Part shown: piece after piece, positions 52,837 to 62,090 of the stretch
How positions within the stretch are numbered: the first letter of the stretch is position 1
How the letters are laid out: each line of letters begins with the position of its first letter
From: Algoriphagus sp. AK58
Lineage (GTDB): Bacteria; Bacteroidota; Bacteroidia; Cytophagales; Cyclobacteriaceae
Length of the DNA: 64,000 nucleotides
Direction of reading: 5' to 3'
Assembly: GCF_014324365.1 (NCBI RefSeq)
Contig: NZ_QEIG01000018.1
Span: 177,788 to 241,787 of the forward strand
Program-made: the position numbers and the translations under genes
The notes under the pieces: generated by a model
Seen by the model: only the letters and a program-made list of their open reading frames with translations
Databases searched by the model: none
What the model was told of the DNA's origin: nothing

Positions 52837-54105
52837 TTAATTGAAAGAGGAAATTACCTTCTCGATGATGTCGCAGCACTCATGAAGTTGCTCTTCTGTC
52901 ATCACCAAAGGAGGCGCAAACCGGATGATATTGCCATGGGTTGGTTTCGCTAAAAGACCATTTTCGGCAAGCTTCATACAGATATCCCAGGCCGTGGAGC
53001 TCTCTGGAGTATCGTTGATCACGACGGCATTGAGCAAACCCTTTCCCCTTACCAACTTGGCGATAGGGTATTTATCCACGACATGTTGCATCCGTTCTCT
53101 GAAGATCCTCCCAAGCCGGCGTGCATTTTGTGCCAGTTTTTCATCTCGGACTACTTCTAATGCCGTCATGGCAACTTTTACCCCCAAGGGATTCCCACCA
53201 AAAGTTGATCCATGCTGGCCTGGCTTGATCACTTCCATGATGTGTCTGTCTGCCAAAACAGCCGATACAGGATAAAATCCACCCGAAAGTGCCTTACCCA
53301 AGATTAAAATATCAGGCTTGGTGTAGGTTTCCTGGCGTTCGCAGTGCCCTTCACACGTACAGTTTCCGCATACAGCCAACAAAGAGCCTGTGCGGGCGAC
53401 TCCGGTTTGAATTTCATCAGCGATGAATAAGACATTTTTCGCGGAACAGGCTTCTTTAGTTTTTCTTATAAAATCCTCTGCTGGGGTATAAACTCCCGCC
53501 TCACCTTGGATAGGCTCCACCAAGAAGCCTACGACACCTTCGATTTCCAATGCCCTTTCCAAAGCAGGAATGTCGTTGTAAGGAATCCGGATAAAACCTT
53601 CCGTAAAAGGTCCGAAACTTTTTCTTGCATTGGCATCATTGGAGAAAGAGATAATTGTCGTGGTCCGACCGTGAAAATTATTTTCAGCTACAATGATCTT
53701 GGCTGTATTTTCAGCCACCCCTTTTTTCTCATATCCCCACTTTCGGGCAAGCTTCAAAGCTGTCTCTACTCCTTCCGCACCGGTATTCATTGGCAGGACC
53801 ATGTCAAAGCCAAAATATTCGGTGATATACTTTTCAAAAGGTCCAAGCATATCATTGTAAAAAGCACGGGAAGTAAGCGTAAGCTTTCCAACTTGCTCGA
53901 TCATGGCCTCTTTGATCCGTGGATGGCAGTGTCCCTGATTGACTGCTGAGTAAGCTGAGAGAAAATCAAAATACCTTTTCCCTTCTACATCCCAAAGGAA
54001 AACGCCCTCTCCTCTGGACAATACTACAGGAAGTGGATGATAATTGTGTGCTCCATATTGATCTTCCAATGCGATGGCTTGCTGGCTAGAGGTAATCGTT
54101 TCCAT
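52837..54105 (-). CDS. rocD: Ornithine--oxo-acid aminotransferase with a cysteine-rich insert
   Basis: The 422-residue class III PLP aminotransferase converts ornithine to glutamate semialdehyde. Signatures: [51 protein letters not shown] and the PLP lysine K271 in [16 protein letters not shown]. An insert of about 15 residues ([10 protein letters not shown]) carries four cysteines (246, 249, 251, 255) before K271. Most family members lack it. The product is the substrate of pruA at 12.9 kb. Confidence 0.92.
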   Translation of the reverse strand: METITSSQQAIALEDQYGAHNYHPLPVVLSRGEGVFLWDVEGKRYFDFLSAYSAVNQGHCHPRIKEAMIEQVGKLTLTSRAFYNDMLGPFEKYITEYFGFDMVLPMNTGAEGVETALKLARKWGYEKKGVAENTAKIIVAENNFHGRTTTIISFSNDANARKSFGPFTEGFIRIPYNDIPALERALEIEGVVGFLVEPIQGEAGVYTPAEDFIRKTKEACSAKNVLFIADEIQTGVARTGSLLAVCGNCTCEGHCERQETYTKPDILILGKALSGGFYPVSAVLADRHIMEVIKPGQHGSTFGGNPLGVKVAMTALEVVRDEKLAQNARRLGRIFRERMQHVVDKYPIAKLVRGKGLLNAVVINDTPESSTAWDICMKLAENGLLAKPTHGNIIRFAPPLVMTEEQLHECCDIIEKVISSFN

Positions 54106-54149
54106 GATTTAGTTACTTTTGTTATTAGATTCAAAAATCGAATTATGCC

Positions 54150-54157
54150 CAAATATA
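54150..54157 (-). promoter_or_regulatory. Promoter -7 box (TATATTTG) for rocD
   Basis: Reverse complement TATATTTG, 45 bases before the rocD ATG. Confidence 0.45.
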
Positions 54158-54179
54158 GGGAATGCCTTTCGGTCAAGCC

Positions 54180-54332
54180 ATGAAAACAGAAAAGAAGCCT
54201 TTACCCTCGCTGACTCCGGAAGACTTTTATTTCAATGAACAGGGATTGATGGTGTTTACTGCCAAATATCACCTCAAACGTGGTTATTGCTGTGGAAGCG
54301 GGTGCAAACATTGCCCCTATCCCAAGCCATAA
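54180..54332 (+). CDS. DUF5522 family cysteine-rich mini-protein
   Basis: A 50-residue protein: MKTEKKPLPSLTPEDFYFN, LMVFTAKYHLKRGYCCGSGC and KHCPYPKP. The GYCCGSGCKHCPY cluster is the DUF5522 signature and could bind a metal. It is transcribed divergently from rocD and is upstream of rpmB. Function unknown. Confidence 0.88.
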   Translation: MKTEKKPLPSLTPEDFYFNEQGLMVFTAKYHLKRGYCCGSGCKHCPYPKP

Positions 54333-54433
54333 AACACTGGGAATATTTTTAAAATGCTTTGTTGTTAATTCCCAAAAAGTTCCGATATTTGCAGACTCAT
54401 TACAGAAACGCATACCAATTACGATACATAATC

Positions 54434-54676
54434 ATGGCAAAAGTTTGTGACATTACCGGAAAAAGACCTCGAGTAGGTAACAACGTGTCCCATGCAAACA
54501 ACAAGACCAAGCGTAGATTTTACCCAAATCTTCACAAGAAGAATTTCTACGTTCCTGAGGAAGACGCATGGATCACTTTGAAAGTGTGCTCTAAGGCATT
54601 GAAGACAATCAATAAGAAAGGTATCTCTGCCGTTTTGAAAGAAGCGCAGGATAAAGGCATGATTGTAATCAGATAA
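54434..54676 (+). CDS. rpmB: 50S ribosomal protein L28
   Basis: An 80-residue protein: MAKVCDITGKRPRVGNNVSH, ANNKTKRRFYPNLHKKNFYV, and the C terminus QDKGMIVIR. Length and sequence are typical for Bacteroidota L28. It heads the rpmB-rpmG-DUF4295-ftsY cluster found in this phylum. An earlier start at 54359 is not likely because it would add a 25-residue non-conserved tail. Confidence 0.97.
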   Translation: MAKVCDITGKRPRVGNNVSHANNKTKRRFYPNLHKKNFYVPEEDAWITLKVCSKALKTINKKGISAVLKEAQDKGMIVIR

Positions 54677-54707
54677 TCAAAGTCACAGTCCCTAAATCAA
54701 CACAGAG

Positions 54708-54890
54708 ATGGCTAAGAAAGGAAACAGAGTACAAGTGATTATGGAATGCACCGAGCACAAAAACTCCGGCATGCCAGGTACTTCAAGATACATCACCACC
54801 AAAAACAGAAAAAACACTACCGAAAGATTGGAATTGAAGAAATTCAACCCAATCCTGAAAAGAGTGACTGTTCATAAAGAAATTAAATAA
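54708..54890 (+). CDS. rpmG: 50S ribosomal protein L33
   Basis: A 60-residue protein: [40 protein letters not shown]. It has the Bacteroidota form with a single cysteine and no zinc ribbon. It is the second gene of the rpmB operon. Confidence 0.97.
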   Translation: MAKKGNRVQVIMECTEHKNSGMPGTSRYITTKNRKNTTERLELKKFNPILKRVTVHKEIK

Positions 54891-54928
54891 TTTTAGCTTG
54901 GGAGTACTTCCCTTAAACTTAAAAAGCA

Positions 54929-55081
54929 ATGGCTAAGAAAGTTGTAGCAACCCTGAAAAAAGAAGGTGGCGTGTCTTACGCCAAAGTAATCCGTGCCGTA
55001 AAGTCTGACAAGACTGGTGCTTACACCTTCAAAGAAGAAATGGTTCCTTCCACTGCTGTGCAGGACACCTTGAAAAAATAA
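54929..55081 (+). CDS. DUF4295 family protein (small basic protein in the L28-L33-FtsY cluster)
   Basis: A 50-residue protein: MAKKVVATLKKEGGVSYAKV and FKEEMVPSTAVQDTLKK. DUF4295 is nearly always between rpmG and ftsY in Bacteroidota, so a ribosome-related role is suspected. No function has been proved. Confidence 0.93.
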   Translation: MAKKVVATLKKEGGVSYAKVIRAVKSDKTGAYTFKEEMVPSTAVQDTLKK

Positions 55082-55105
55082 TTTGCCTAGTGCATCGTAA
55101 TGCAT

Positions 55106-55146
55106 ACCAGGTCCCTCTGAATCAATTCAGTAGGGACTTTTTCATT
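55106..55146 (+). terminator. Terminator between the ribosomal genes and ftsY
   Basis: AGGTCCCT...AGGGAC stem followed by TTTTTC. It lies 25 bases past the DUF4295 stop. Confidence 0.6.
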
Positions 55147-55175
55147 ATATTCCGTTTTTAATTCAATTCAATCCC

Positions 55176-56132
55176 ATGGGAATCTTTGGTTTCTTTTCGA
55201 AAGAGAAAAAAGAAAGTCTGGATCAAGGTCTACAAAAGACCAATGAATCCATCTTCTCCAAACTCAGCAAAGCAGTCGTCGGCAAATCAAAGGTCGATGA
55301 GGAGGTTTTGGATGAACTGGAGGAAATACTCATCACCTCTGATGTTGGAGTAGACACCACCATCAAAGTAATCAAACGAATCGAGGAACGGGTGGCCAGA
55401 GACAAATACCTAAACACTGCTGAATTGGATCAGATTCTAAGGGAGGAAATCGCTTCTCTTTTAGAAGAAAACAATTCTCAAGATCTCTTGGATTTTGACA
55501 TTCCCGCCGAAAAAAAGCCCTACGTGATCATGGTCGTAGGCGTCAATGGTGTCGGCAAAACCACCACCATCGGAAAGCTTGCCAATCTTTTCAAAAACGC
55601 AGGAAAAAATGTAGTCCTTGGGGCAGCAGATACTTTTAGAGCAGCTGCGGTAGATCAATTGATCTTATGGGGAAATCGGGTGGGAGTGCCTGTGGTGTCA
55701 CACGGCATGAATACAGATCCTGCCTCGGTGGCTTTTGATGCTGTAAAACAGGGGGTAGATACAGGTGCTGATGTAGTCATCGTGGATACCGCCGGCCGAC
55801 TGCACACCAAAGTCAACCTGATGAATGAGCTGAGCAAAATCAAACGGGTGATGCAAAAATTCATCCCTGATGCTCCTCATGAAATCATGCTCGTGCTTGA
55901 TGGCTCCACCGGACAAAATGCCTTCATTCAAGCAAAAGAATTTACCAAAGCTACCGAAGTAACTTCCCTAGCCATTACCAAACTGGATGGAACCGCCAAA
56001 GGCGGGGTTGTCATCGGCATCTCGGATCAATTCAAAATCCCGGTGAAATACATCGGGGTAGGTGAAAAAATGACTGATCTCCAGATTTTCAACCGAAAGG
56101 AGTTTGTCGATTCGCTTTTCAAAAAGAAATAA
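55176..56132 (+). CDS. ftsY: Signal recognition particle receptor FtsY
   Basis: A 318-residue SRP GTPase. The N domain lies at 1-105, then the G domain with GVNGVGKT (122-129), the I-box (AADTFRAAAVDQLILW), VDTAGRLHTKVNLMNEL, TKLDGTAKGG and a C-terminal QIFNRKEFVDSLF. The acidic A domain of E. coli FtsY is missing, as usual in this phylum. It docks SRP-ribosome complexes at the membrane. Confidence 0.97.
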   Translation: MGIFGFFSKEKKESLDQGLQKTNESIFSKLSKAVVGKSKVDEEVLDELEEILITSDVGVDTTIKVIKRIEERVARDKYLNTAELDQILREEIASLLEENNSQDLLDFDIPAEKKPYVIMVVGVNGVGKTTTIGKLANLFKNAGKNVVLGAADTFRAAAVDQLILWGNRVGVPVVSHGMNTDPASVAFDAVKQGVDTGADVVIVDTAGRLHTKVNLMNELSKIKRVMQKFIPDAPHEIMLVLDGSTGQNAFIQAKEFTKATEVTSLAITKLDGTAKGGVVIGISDQFKIPVKYIGVGEKMTDLQIFNRKEFVDSLFKKK

Positions 56133-56148
56133 AATCTAAATCCATCAA

Positions 56149-56182
56149 AATATCCTCCGAAAAGTCGGGGGATTTTTTTTTG
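56149..56182 (+). terminator. Terminator of ftsY
   Basis: ATCCTCCGA/TCGGGGGAT stem followed by eight T. Confidence 0.8.
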
Positions 56183-56249
56183 CCAAAACTTGAACCTTGA
56201 CTTTCTTTTTCCGTAATTCAAATTGATATCATTTTAACATCATATTGAC

Positions 56250-57104
56250 ATGGAAAAAGTCATCAAACCCTCCTCCGGTTATTTCATGCTATTCTTGGCA
56301 TTGGCTGCGATAGCTGCATCCGTTTACAGTTTCACTCTGGGCCTTCCTTATGCTATTATAGGAGGTATAGTATTGTTCATTGCCTTGATCTGCTTAGCGG
56401 GTTTCTTCATTGTTGACCCCAATAAGGCAATGGTCCTGTTGTTATTCGGAGAATATAAAGGAACAGTCAAGGCCAATGGCTTTTTCTGGGTCAATCCATT
56501 TATGACTAAGAAAAAGATTTCCCTGCGTGTCCGAAACTTTGAAAACAAACCACTCAAGGTCAATGATAAGATCGGCAATCCAGTCATGATCGGAACCATT
56601 GTCGTCTGGCAAGTGGAAGACACTTTTAAAACCACATTTGATGTGGAAGACTATGAAAACTTCGTCCATTTACAGACTGACGCAGCAGTGAGAAAGATGG
56701 CTGGACTCTATTCCTATGACAACTTTGACGACGATCACAGCGAAGTCACGCTTCGATCCGGTGTAGAAGAAGTGAATCATTCCTTGGAAAAGGAAATTTC
56801 AGAACGCTTACTTCAGGCAGGCATCAAAGTCATCGAGGCCCGTATCTCCAATCTAGCTTATGCATCTGAAATTGCCTCTGCCATGCTTCAGCGTCAGCAA
56901 GCAACCGCCATTGTGGCAGCAAGACAAAAGATCGTCGAAGGCGCGGTTGGAATGGTAGAAATGGCTTTGGCAGATCTGAAAATGAAAGACATCATCGAAT
57001 TTGACGAAGAGAAAAAAGCTGCGATGGTATCCAATCTCATGGTGGTCCTTTGTTCTGACCGAAGTGCCAGCCCTGTCTTAAATGTGGGAACTTTAAACCA
57101 ATAG
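56250..57104 (+). CDS. SPFH domain (band 7) membrane protein
   Basis: A 284-residue protein: two membrane segments near 12-28 and 32-56 (YAIIGGIVLFIALICLAGFF), then a band 7/SPFH domain (VDPNKAMVLLLFGEYKGTV and FFWVNPFMTKKKISLRVRNF). A helical region follows (AMLQRQQATAIVAARQKIVE). SPFH proteins form large membrane rings and organise microdomains or regulate proteases. It is the first of four co-directional genes (SPFH, two membrane proteins, Arc-like). Confidence 0.92.
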   Translation: MEKVIKPSSGYFMLFLALAAIAASVYSFTLGLPYAIIGGIVLFIALICLAGFFIVDPNKAMVLLLFGEYKGTVKANGFFWVNPFMTKKKISLRVRNFENKPLKVNDKIGNPVMIGTIVVWQVEDTFKTTFDVEDYENFVHLQTDAAVRKMAGLYSYDNFDDDHSEVTLRSGVEEVNHSLEKEISERLLQAGIKVIEARISNLAYASEIASAMLQRQQATAIVAARQKIVEGAVGMVEMALADLKMKDIIEFDEEKKAAMVSNLMVVLCSDRSASPVLNVGTLNQ

Positions 57105-57108
57105 GCAA

Positions 57109-57591
57109 ATGGTGGTCAATGAACAGCAGAGTTTCCGGGGAACCTTCCTCATGTACGGCATTATCCTACTGGAGCTCCCGACGCTTGTATTGATCAGCAC
57201 ACTTTATTTCACAGGTAAGCTGGGCGAAGACGGATGGATCGCCCTACTTATTGTGGGTACACTTATGCCTCTCGCTTTTTTCTTATTCATGAATATCACC
57301 TTGGAAACCCGAATGGATGATAGTTCATTTAGGTACAAAAGCGGTCCCTTTCAGAGTTCCTGGAAAACTTTTAAGAAAGAAGATATCAAAACCATTACTG
57401 TACACAAAAAAGATGGCTTTCTGGACTATGGGGGAATAGGAATTCGCTTTTCCGGTAATACAAAGGTCTATATCTTTTTGGCAGACCATGTCATTGAGAT
57501 AGAAACAGGAAAAAGGAAATTAGTTTTCAGCACCCACAAGCCAAGGGAATTTGAAGAAATGATTGAATCTTGGAAATCCTCAAAAAGTTAA
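57109..57591 (+). CDS. Small membrane protein, PH-like (first of a tandem pair)
   Basis: A 160-residue protein with two membrane helices (about 12-30 and 40-62) and a beta-rich cytoplasmic domain: ETRMDDSSFRYKSGPFQSSW, FLDYGGIGIRFSGNTKVYIF and KLVFSTHKPREFEEMIESWK. It is homologous to the next gene: both have TRxDxxSFxY, a YGGxGI motif and a HKP/QKP motif. It begins 4 bases after the SPFH stop. Confidence 0.65.
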   Translation: MVVNEQQSFRGTFLMYGIILLELPTLVLISTLYFTGKLGEDGWIALLIVGTLMPLAFFLFMNITLETRMDDSSFRYKSGPFQSSWKTFKKEDIKTITVHKKDGFLDYGGIGIRFSGNTKVYIFLADHVIEIETGKRKLVFSTHKPREFEEMIESWKSSKS

Positions 57592-57595
57592 ACCT

Positions 57596-58084
57596 ATGGC
57601 AAACTACCTATTTCAAGAGGCTCAACGCATCGGAAGAATCTGGATTTGGGGAATTACGATTCTGGTAATCGGCATTGTCTTAATTAGTATCTTCTTATCC
57701 TCAGGGACATTCTTGGATTGGGGGATCGTCTTTCCCATTGGCATTCTAGCCTTGGTCAATATTCTTCTTTTCAAAATGGAACTCAAAACCCGAATTGATC
57801 AGGACAGCTTGAGCTTTAGTTATTTTCCTTTTATCAAAGAAAGAAAATATCGCTTTGAAGAGATTGACTCCATGGAATTGATAGAATACAATGGACTTTT
57901 GGAATATGGAGGCTGGGGAATAAAATGGAATTTCGATTCGTGGTCCTACACTACCGGTGGAAAACACGGAATCCTAGTTAAAACAAAAAAGAAAAAATTT
58001 CTTCTTGGCACCCAAAAGCCCGCAGAGGCTCAAAAAGCGATCGATCAATTTAACGAATTCAAATCTCAATCTTATGGCAGCTAA
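57596..58084 (+). CDS. Small membrane protein, PH-like (second of a tandem pair)
   Basis: From the ATG at 57596 the protein has 162 residues: two membrane helices (about 15-35 and 42-60), then TRIDQDSLSFSYFPFIKERK, LLEYGGWGIKWNFDSWSYTT and LLGTQKPAEAQKAIDQ. The pattern equals that of the preceding gene. It lies 4 bases after the previous stop and overlaps the Arc-like gene by 11 bases. Confidence 0.65.
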   Translation: MANYLFQEAQRIGRIWIWGITILVIGIVLISIFLSSGTFLDWGIVFPIGILALVNILLFKMELKTRIDQDSLSFSYFPFIKERKYRFEEIDSMELIEYNGLLEYGGWGIKWNFDSWSYTTGGKHGILVKTKKKKFLLGTQKPAEAQKAIDQFNEFKSQSYGS

Positions 58085-58253
58085 AAAACCTTTCGCCCTA
58101 AGATTGGACGAGAAAATGATGAAAGCCGTGGAAAAATGGGCGGAAGACGAGTTCCGAAGCACCAATGGCCAACTGGAATGGATCATCAGAGAAGCACTGA
58201 AAAAGGCAGGGAGACTGCCTAAATCCTCAGCCGAAGAAGACAGAATAGATTAA
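58074..58253 (+). CDS. Arc-like ribbon-helix-helix protein of the SPFH operon
   Basis: A 59-residue protein: KKPFALRLDEKMMKAVEKWA, EDEFRSTNGQLEWIIREALK and KAGRLPK. This is the Arc/MetJ ribbon-helix-helix layout. Similar small proteins follow SPFH genes in other Bacteroidota. It may be a DNA-binding autoregulator or may have lost DNA binding. The start at 58074 is in the last codons of the preceding gene. Confidence 0.75.
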   Translation: MAAKKPFALRLDEKMMKAVEKWAEDEFRSTNGQLEWIIREALKKAGRLPKSSAEEDRID

Positions 58254-58334
58254 GGATAAAATCAGCGTCAACTATCAGAAAAATCACCCCCATACTAGTT
58301 GCATTTGGTAAATTGCAGCTGCTTTGCAGATTCC

Positions 58335-59099
58335 ATGAAATCCATCATCAGTTTTGTTATCCGCTACGTTCCAAGGCCCCTGCTACAGACGATCAGTCCT
58401 TTGGCCATGACTATTCTTTCACGTCTGAACAAAGGATCAAATGTCGAATGCCCTGTTTGTGGCAGCCACTACAAGAAATTCTTACCCTATGGAAGAATTG
58501 CTAGAGAAAATGCGCTGTGCCCTTCTTGCCTTGCATTAGAAAGACATCGTCTGATGTGGCTTTTTTTAAAAAAAGAAACAAATTTCTTCTCGGCCCCACT
58601 TAAAGTGCTCCATGTAGCGCCCGAACATTGCTTTATTAATAGGTTTGAAGCTTTACCCAACTTAGACTATATCACGGCCGATATTGAATCTCCTTTGGCA
58701 AAAGTAAAAATGGATGTGCATTCCATTCCATTTCCAGAAAACACCTTTGATGTCATTTTTTGTAATCATGTACTCGAACATGTGGATGATGACATTCTGG
58801 CCTGTTCTGAGTTCAATCGAGTGTTAAAACCTGGGGGTTGGGGAATCTTGCAATCTCCCGTTTATGCGCTGGACAATACTTTGGAGGACAATACTATCAC
58901 TGATCCTGCAGACAGAGAACGGATCTTTGGACAACGAGATCATGTCAGAAAATTTGGAAAAGATTATGCCGAAAGACTGCGCAAGTCAGGACTTCAGATC
59001 GAGGAGAATCAATTTGTGAAAACCTTATCCTCAGAGTTGATCAAAAGATATGCACTGCCACAGGATGAGGTACTATTTATTTGCCGAAAAGGAATCTAA
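58335..59099 (+). CDS. SAM-dependent methyltransferase with N-terminal zinc ribbon
   Basis: A 254-residue protein. A zinc-ribbon-like segment with C39, C42, C62 and C65 (CPVCGSHYKKFLPYG and LCPSCLALERH) precedes a class I methyltransferase core (VLHVAPEHCFINRF, YITADIESPL, FCNHVLEHVDDD and FNRVLKPGGWGIL). The target may be a sugar, lipid or protein. It converges with the glycosyltransferase gene and overlaps it by 4 bases. A longer start at 58299 exists. Confidence 0.85.
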   Translation: MKSIISFVIRYVPRPLLQTISPLAMTILSRLNKGSNVECPVCGSHYKKFLPYGRIARENALCPSCLALERHRLMWLFLKKETNFFSAPLKVLHVAPEHCFINRFEALPNLDYITADIESPLAKVKMDVHSIPFPENTFDVIFCNHVLEHVDDDILACSEFNRVLKPGGWGILQSPVYALDNTLEDNTITDPADRERIFGQRDHVRKFGKDYAERLRKSGLQIEENQFVKTLSSELIKRYALPQDEVLFICRKGI

Positions 59100-60058
59100 C
59101 TTCCGAGACCTTTCCTAAACAACTCTACAACCAATCCAGCCCCATACCCTGATAATTGGACAAGGGACGTAATCAATGCCAACATTCCAACCCGTGCGGA
59201 TTGATATTTCCAGCTGGCATTTAAGATCACCAAAATTGCCCAAACACCAAAAACAAGTAATTGGGGGGTGAGCAGAAACTTGATAAATAATGCATTGATC
59301 CCCAAGGAAATCAAAAAAAGAAGAAAGAAAGTCGGCAACCAATGGACTAGCTTGATAGCTTCCGGATGAAATCGGGAAACGTTAACCCGGTTTTGGCCAA
59401 AAGAAAACGCCTGTTTGGCAAATGACAAAAGCGTATTTTTTCGTTTATGGTACACGTAAGCCTCCTCAACCAATTCCAGCTTGAAACCTGCCTTTTTGAT
59501 CCGGATACTCCACTCGATATCCTCCCCTCGGTTGGGATCCACAAAGCCTCCAATCTTCACAAAGACACTTTTGGAAACGCCCATATTAAATCCTCTAGCC
59601 TGATATTTGGAAGGATCTTTGAGTTTTCCACGAATACCACCAGTTGTCCAAAAGGATGTCATTGCAAAATCCATAGACTTTTGTAGGTTGGAAAAGTCAG
59701 CTGCGGCCGCATCGGGACCACCAAATGCGTCCAATTTTCTGCTGATAATCGCCTCCTGAAGAACTTCCAAGTAGCGTTCCGGCAAAATGACATCTGAATC
59801 CAAAATGATAAAAAAATCACCTCTTGCCTTCTCCATTCCATGATTTCTGGCAAATCCCTGTCCTGTGTTTTGCTGGAAAAAATAGTGAAGATCCAGTTTG
59901 CCTCGGAAGGATTGGACTACTTCATCGGACCTTGTCACAGAACCATCTTCAACCACAATTACCTCAAAATCACCGTAAGACTGCTGGGCAAGACTTTGAA
60001 GTAATTCCGAAAGTTCACCTGGTCGGTTAAATACTGGAATGATAACGGAGAAAAACAT
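59096..60058 (-). CDS. Family 2 glycosyltransferase with C-terminal membrane helices
   Basis: A 320-residue protein: FSVIIPVFNRPGELSELLQS (GT-A start), DFEVIVVEDGS, the DxD region IILDSDVILPERY, GFNMGVSKSVFVKIGGF and RGEDIEWSIRIKKAGFKL. Two or three membrane helices lie near 235-310. The substrate is unknown. It shares a base with the next GT2 gene upstream, so the two are coupled. Confidence 0.87.
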   Translation of the reverse strand: MFFSVIIPVFNRPGELSELLQSLAQQSYGDFEVIVVEDGSVTRSDEVVQSFRGKLDLHYFFQQNTGQGFARNHGMEKARGDFFIILDSDVILPERYLEVLQEAIISRKLDAFGGPDAAAADFSNLQKSMDFAMTSFWTTGGIRGKLKDPSKYQARGFNMGVSKSVFVKIGGFVDPNRGEDIEWSIRIKKAGFKLELVEEAYVYHKRKNTLLSFAKQAFSFGQNRVNVSRFHPEAIKLVHWLPTFFLLFLISLGINALFIKFLLTPQLLVFGVWAILVILNASWKYQSARVGMLALITSLVQLSGYGAGLVVELFRKGLGS

Positions 60059-61017
60059 CAGAAATCAAAGTTGATCTCTTCATCTATTTTGTATTCAGTT
60101 TCTTTGGCTTGATTGGAGGTCATCAGTTCGGCAATAAAACCCGTCACAAATAATTGAACCCCTATGATGATCGCAACAAGAGCCAAGAAAAAAAGAGGCT
60201 GATCCACTACTTCACGGACCTTTAGCCCCTTACTTAAGCCATAAATCTTTTCAAAAATAAGCCAGCAAGTAATGATAAAACCGGTAAGGAAGGATAGGGT
60301 GCCCAAAAGACCGAAAAAGTGCATGGGCTTCTTTTTATATCTGTGCACAAAGGATACAGAAATCAAATCAAGAAACCCATTTAGAAAGCGCTCAAGACCA
60401 AATTTGGAATACCCATATTTTCTGGCTTGATGCTTTACTACCTTTTCTCCGATTTTCGGGAATCCATTCCATTTTGCAAGCAAGGGAATGTACCGGTGCA
60501 TTTCGCCGTAGACATTAATGTTTTTGACTACCTTATTTCGGTAGGCTTTTAATCCACAATTAAAATCATGCAATTGAATTCCTGAAATCCATCTCGTAAC
60601 CCCATTGAAAAATTTTGAAGGGATTGTTTTTGAAATCGGATCATGACGCTCCTTTTTCCAGCCAGAGACAACATCCAATCCACCTGTGATCAGTTCATAG
60701 AGGCCGGGGATTTCATCAGGACTGTCCTGAAGATCTGCGTCCATAGTAATCACCACTTCACCCACTGCCCTCTTGAATCCTGCATCCAAGGCAGCTGATT
60801 TTCCATAATTCCTTGTAAAATTGAGCCCTTTCAAGGAGGAATTGGAAGCAGAAAGTTGTTGGATCACTTCCCAAGATCGATCGGTACTCCCGTCGTTGAT
60901 CAGAATCACTTCGTAAGAAAAGCCGTGCTCAATCATCACACGGCTAATCCAATGGGTCAATTCAGGTAAGGATTCTTCCTCGTTGAATACAGGAACAACA
61001 ACGGAAATTTGAGTCAT
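60058..61017 (-). CDS. Family 2 glycosyltransferase, dolichol/undecaprenyl-phosphate type
   Basis: A 319-residue protein: ISVVVPVFNEEESLPELTHW, VILINDGSTDRSWEVIQ, TRNYGKSAALDAGFKRAVGE and MDADLQDSPDEIP (DxD). Two C-terminal helices (about 232-255 and 268-290) follow. This matches the DPM/ArnC/GtrB type, which loads sugars on polyprenyl phosphate. It lies 2 bases after the DUF4199 gene. Confidence 0.9.
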   Translation of the reverse strand: MTQISVVVPVFNEEESLPELTHWISRVMIEHGFSYEVILINDGSTDRSWEVIQQLSASNSSLKGLNFTRNYGKSAALDAGFKRAVGEVVITMDADLQDSPDEIPGLYELITGGLDVVSGWKKERHDPISKTIPSKFFNGVTRWISGIQLHDFNCGLKAYRNKVVKNINVYGEMHRYIPLLAKWNGFPKIGEKVVKHQARKYGYSKFGLERFLNGFLDLISVSFVHRYKKKPMHFFGLLGTLSFLTGFIITCWLIFEKIYGLSKGLKVREVVDQPLFFLALVAIIIGVQLFVTGFIAELMTSNQAKETEYKIDEEINFDF

Positions 61018-61019
61018 AA

Positions 61020-61571
61020 TTAGTAGTCGAGCGATTTATCGCGCTTCTTTAGAATAGCAGCCAAAATTAAGGCAATGATTGCATAGCCAATTAATCCAAA
61101 ACCAAAGTTTTTGATTTGACCTGCCAGAGTAAAAGAACCTTCAGATTGAGCCCTGATATTGTCTAATGCCTCCGTAGGCAAAGAATCAGGATTCTGACCA
61201 AAGCTTTCCATCATCTTGAGAGAATTTTCAAAAGTGATATCCGCCAAAACTTCGGGCAGGGAGGGGTCAATTACATGAAAAAGAAGCAACATACCGACCA
61301 AGGAAATGATACCGGAGATCACAATCGATATAAAACTAAAATTGAAAGCAGTTCCAAAAGACATGAATCCTCCAAGTTCTTTTCGGTACTGAGTTCCGAA
61401 ATAAATCACTAAGCCAAAGAAAATAACCAAGGATACCAGTGCAAAATAACCTGAAGCCAATAAGCTCGAGTCAATAAAATAAGCTATATAAGTAATAGCC
61501 AAAGCGGCTAATCCCATTGTAATCCCGGGGGTTACAGCTGCTTGAAAAGGAGTTTGTGCTTGTTCTTCCAT
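61020..61571 (-). CDS. DUF4199 family membrane protein (second of a pair)
   Basis: A 183-residue protein with four predicted helices (about 16-36, 40-56, 70-100 and 155-172). Sequence pattern FQAAVTPGITMGLAALAITY, ELGGFMSFGTAFNFSFISIV and FGFGLIGYAIIALILAAILK is typical of DUF4199, a Bacteroidota family. Related to the next upstream gene. Function unknown. Confidence 0.8.
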   Translation of the reverse strand: MEEQAQTPFQAAVTPGITMGLAALAITYIAYFIDSSLLASGYFALVSLVIFFGLVIYFGTQYRKELGGFMSFGTAFNFSFISIVISGIISLVGMLLLFHVIDPSLPEVLADITFENSLKMMESFGQNPDSLPTEALDNIRAQSEGSFTLAGQIKNFGFGLIGYAIIALILAAILKKRDKSLDY

Positions 61572-61577
61572 AAAAGA

Positions 61578-62090
61578 TCAATTGGGGTTTTTTCTTAAAA
61601 TTATTGAAATAATAATGCTAAAAAACATTCCAGGGATGATTTTCCATATACCGTCATTAAATGCCACGTCCCATTTGGTCATACCTTTTAGGTTAGACCT
61701 CGTTAATTCAAAAGATTCTTGGCCGACTTGCGAAATAATTATGTCCTTGTTTTCCTCCAACACCGCCCATTTGGTTTGCTGAATGGATGAAAATAATTCA
61801 GGAGAAAAGAATAGAACTACCCAAATCCCTAATGAGGCCAAGATCCCCATTAACACATAGGTCACAAAACCTACTGTCATCCCTTCAGCAAAAGACAAAT
61901 AACCTGAATTGGTATAGTCCTTAAAAAACTTGATACCTAGAAATAGGGCAATGGGGGTAATTATATAACCAAAAATCAAGTTTAAATTGGTCGGATCTGG
62001 ATATAAAAAAGAAAGCACGATAAAGGATGCCAAACTCAGAATCCCCCCCAATATCCCAAATTGAAATGCTGTTTTAAGGTATTTAGTCAT
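61578..62090 (-). CDS. DUF4199 family membrane protein (first of a pair)
   Basis: A 170-residue protein: LKTAFQFGILGGILSLASFI, SGYLSFAEGMTVGFVTYVLM and IIPGMFFSIIISIILRK. Helices lie at about 8-30, 38-55, 70-96 and 148-165. The gene overlaps the dihydroorotase-like gene by 8 bases and is 6 bases before the second DUF4199 gene. Confidence 0.8.
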   Translation of the reverse strand: MTKYLKTAFQFGILGGILSLASFIVLSFLYPDPTNLNLIFGYIITPIALFLGIKFFKDYTNSGYLSFAEGMTVGFVTYVLMGILASLGIWVVLFFSPELFSSIQQTKWAVLEENKDIIISQVGQESFELTRSNLKGMTKWDVAFNDGIWKIIPGMFFSIIISIILRKNPN

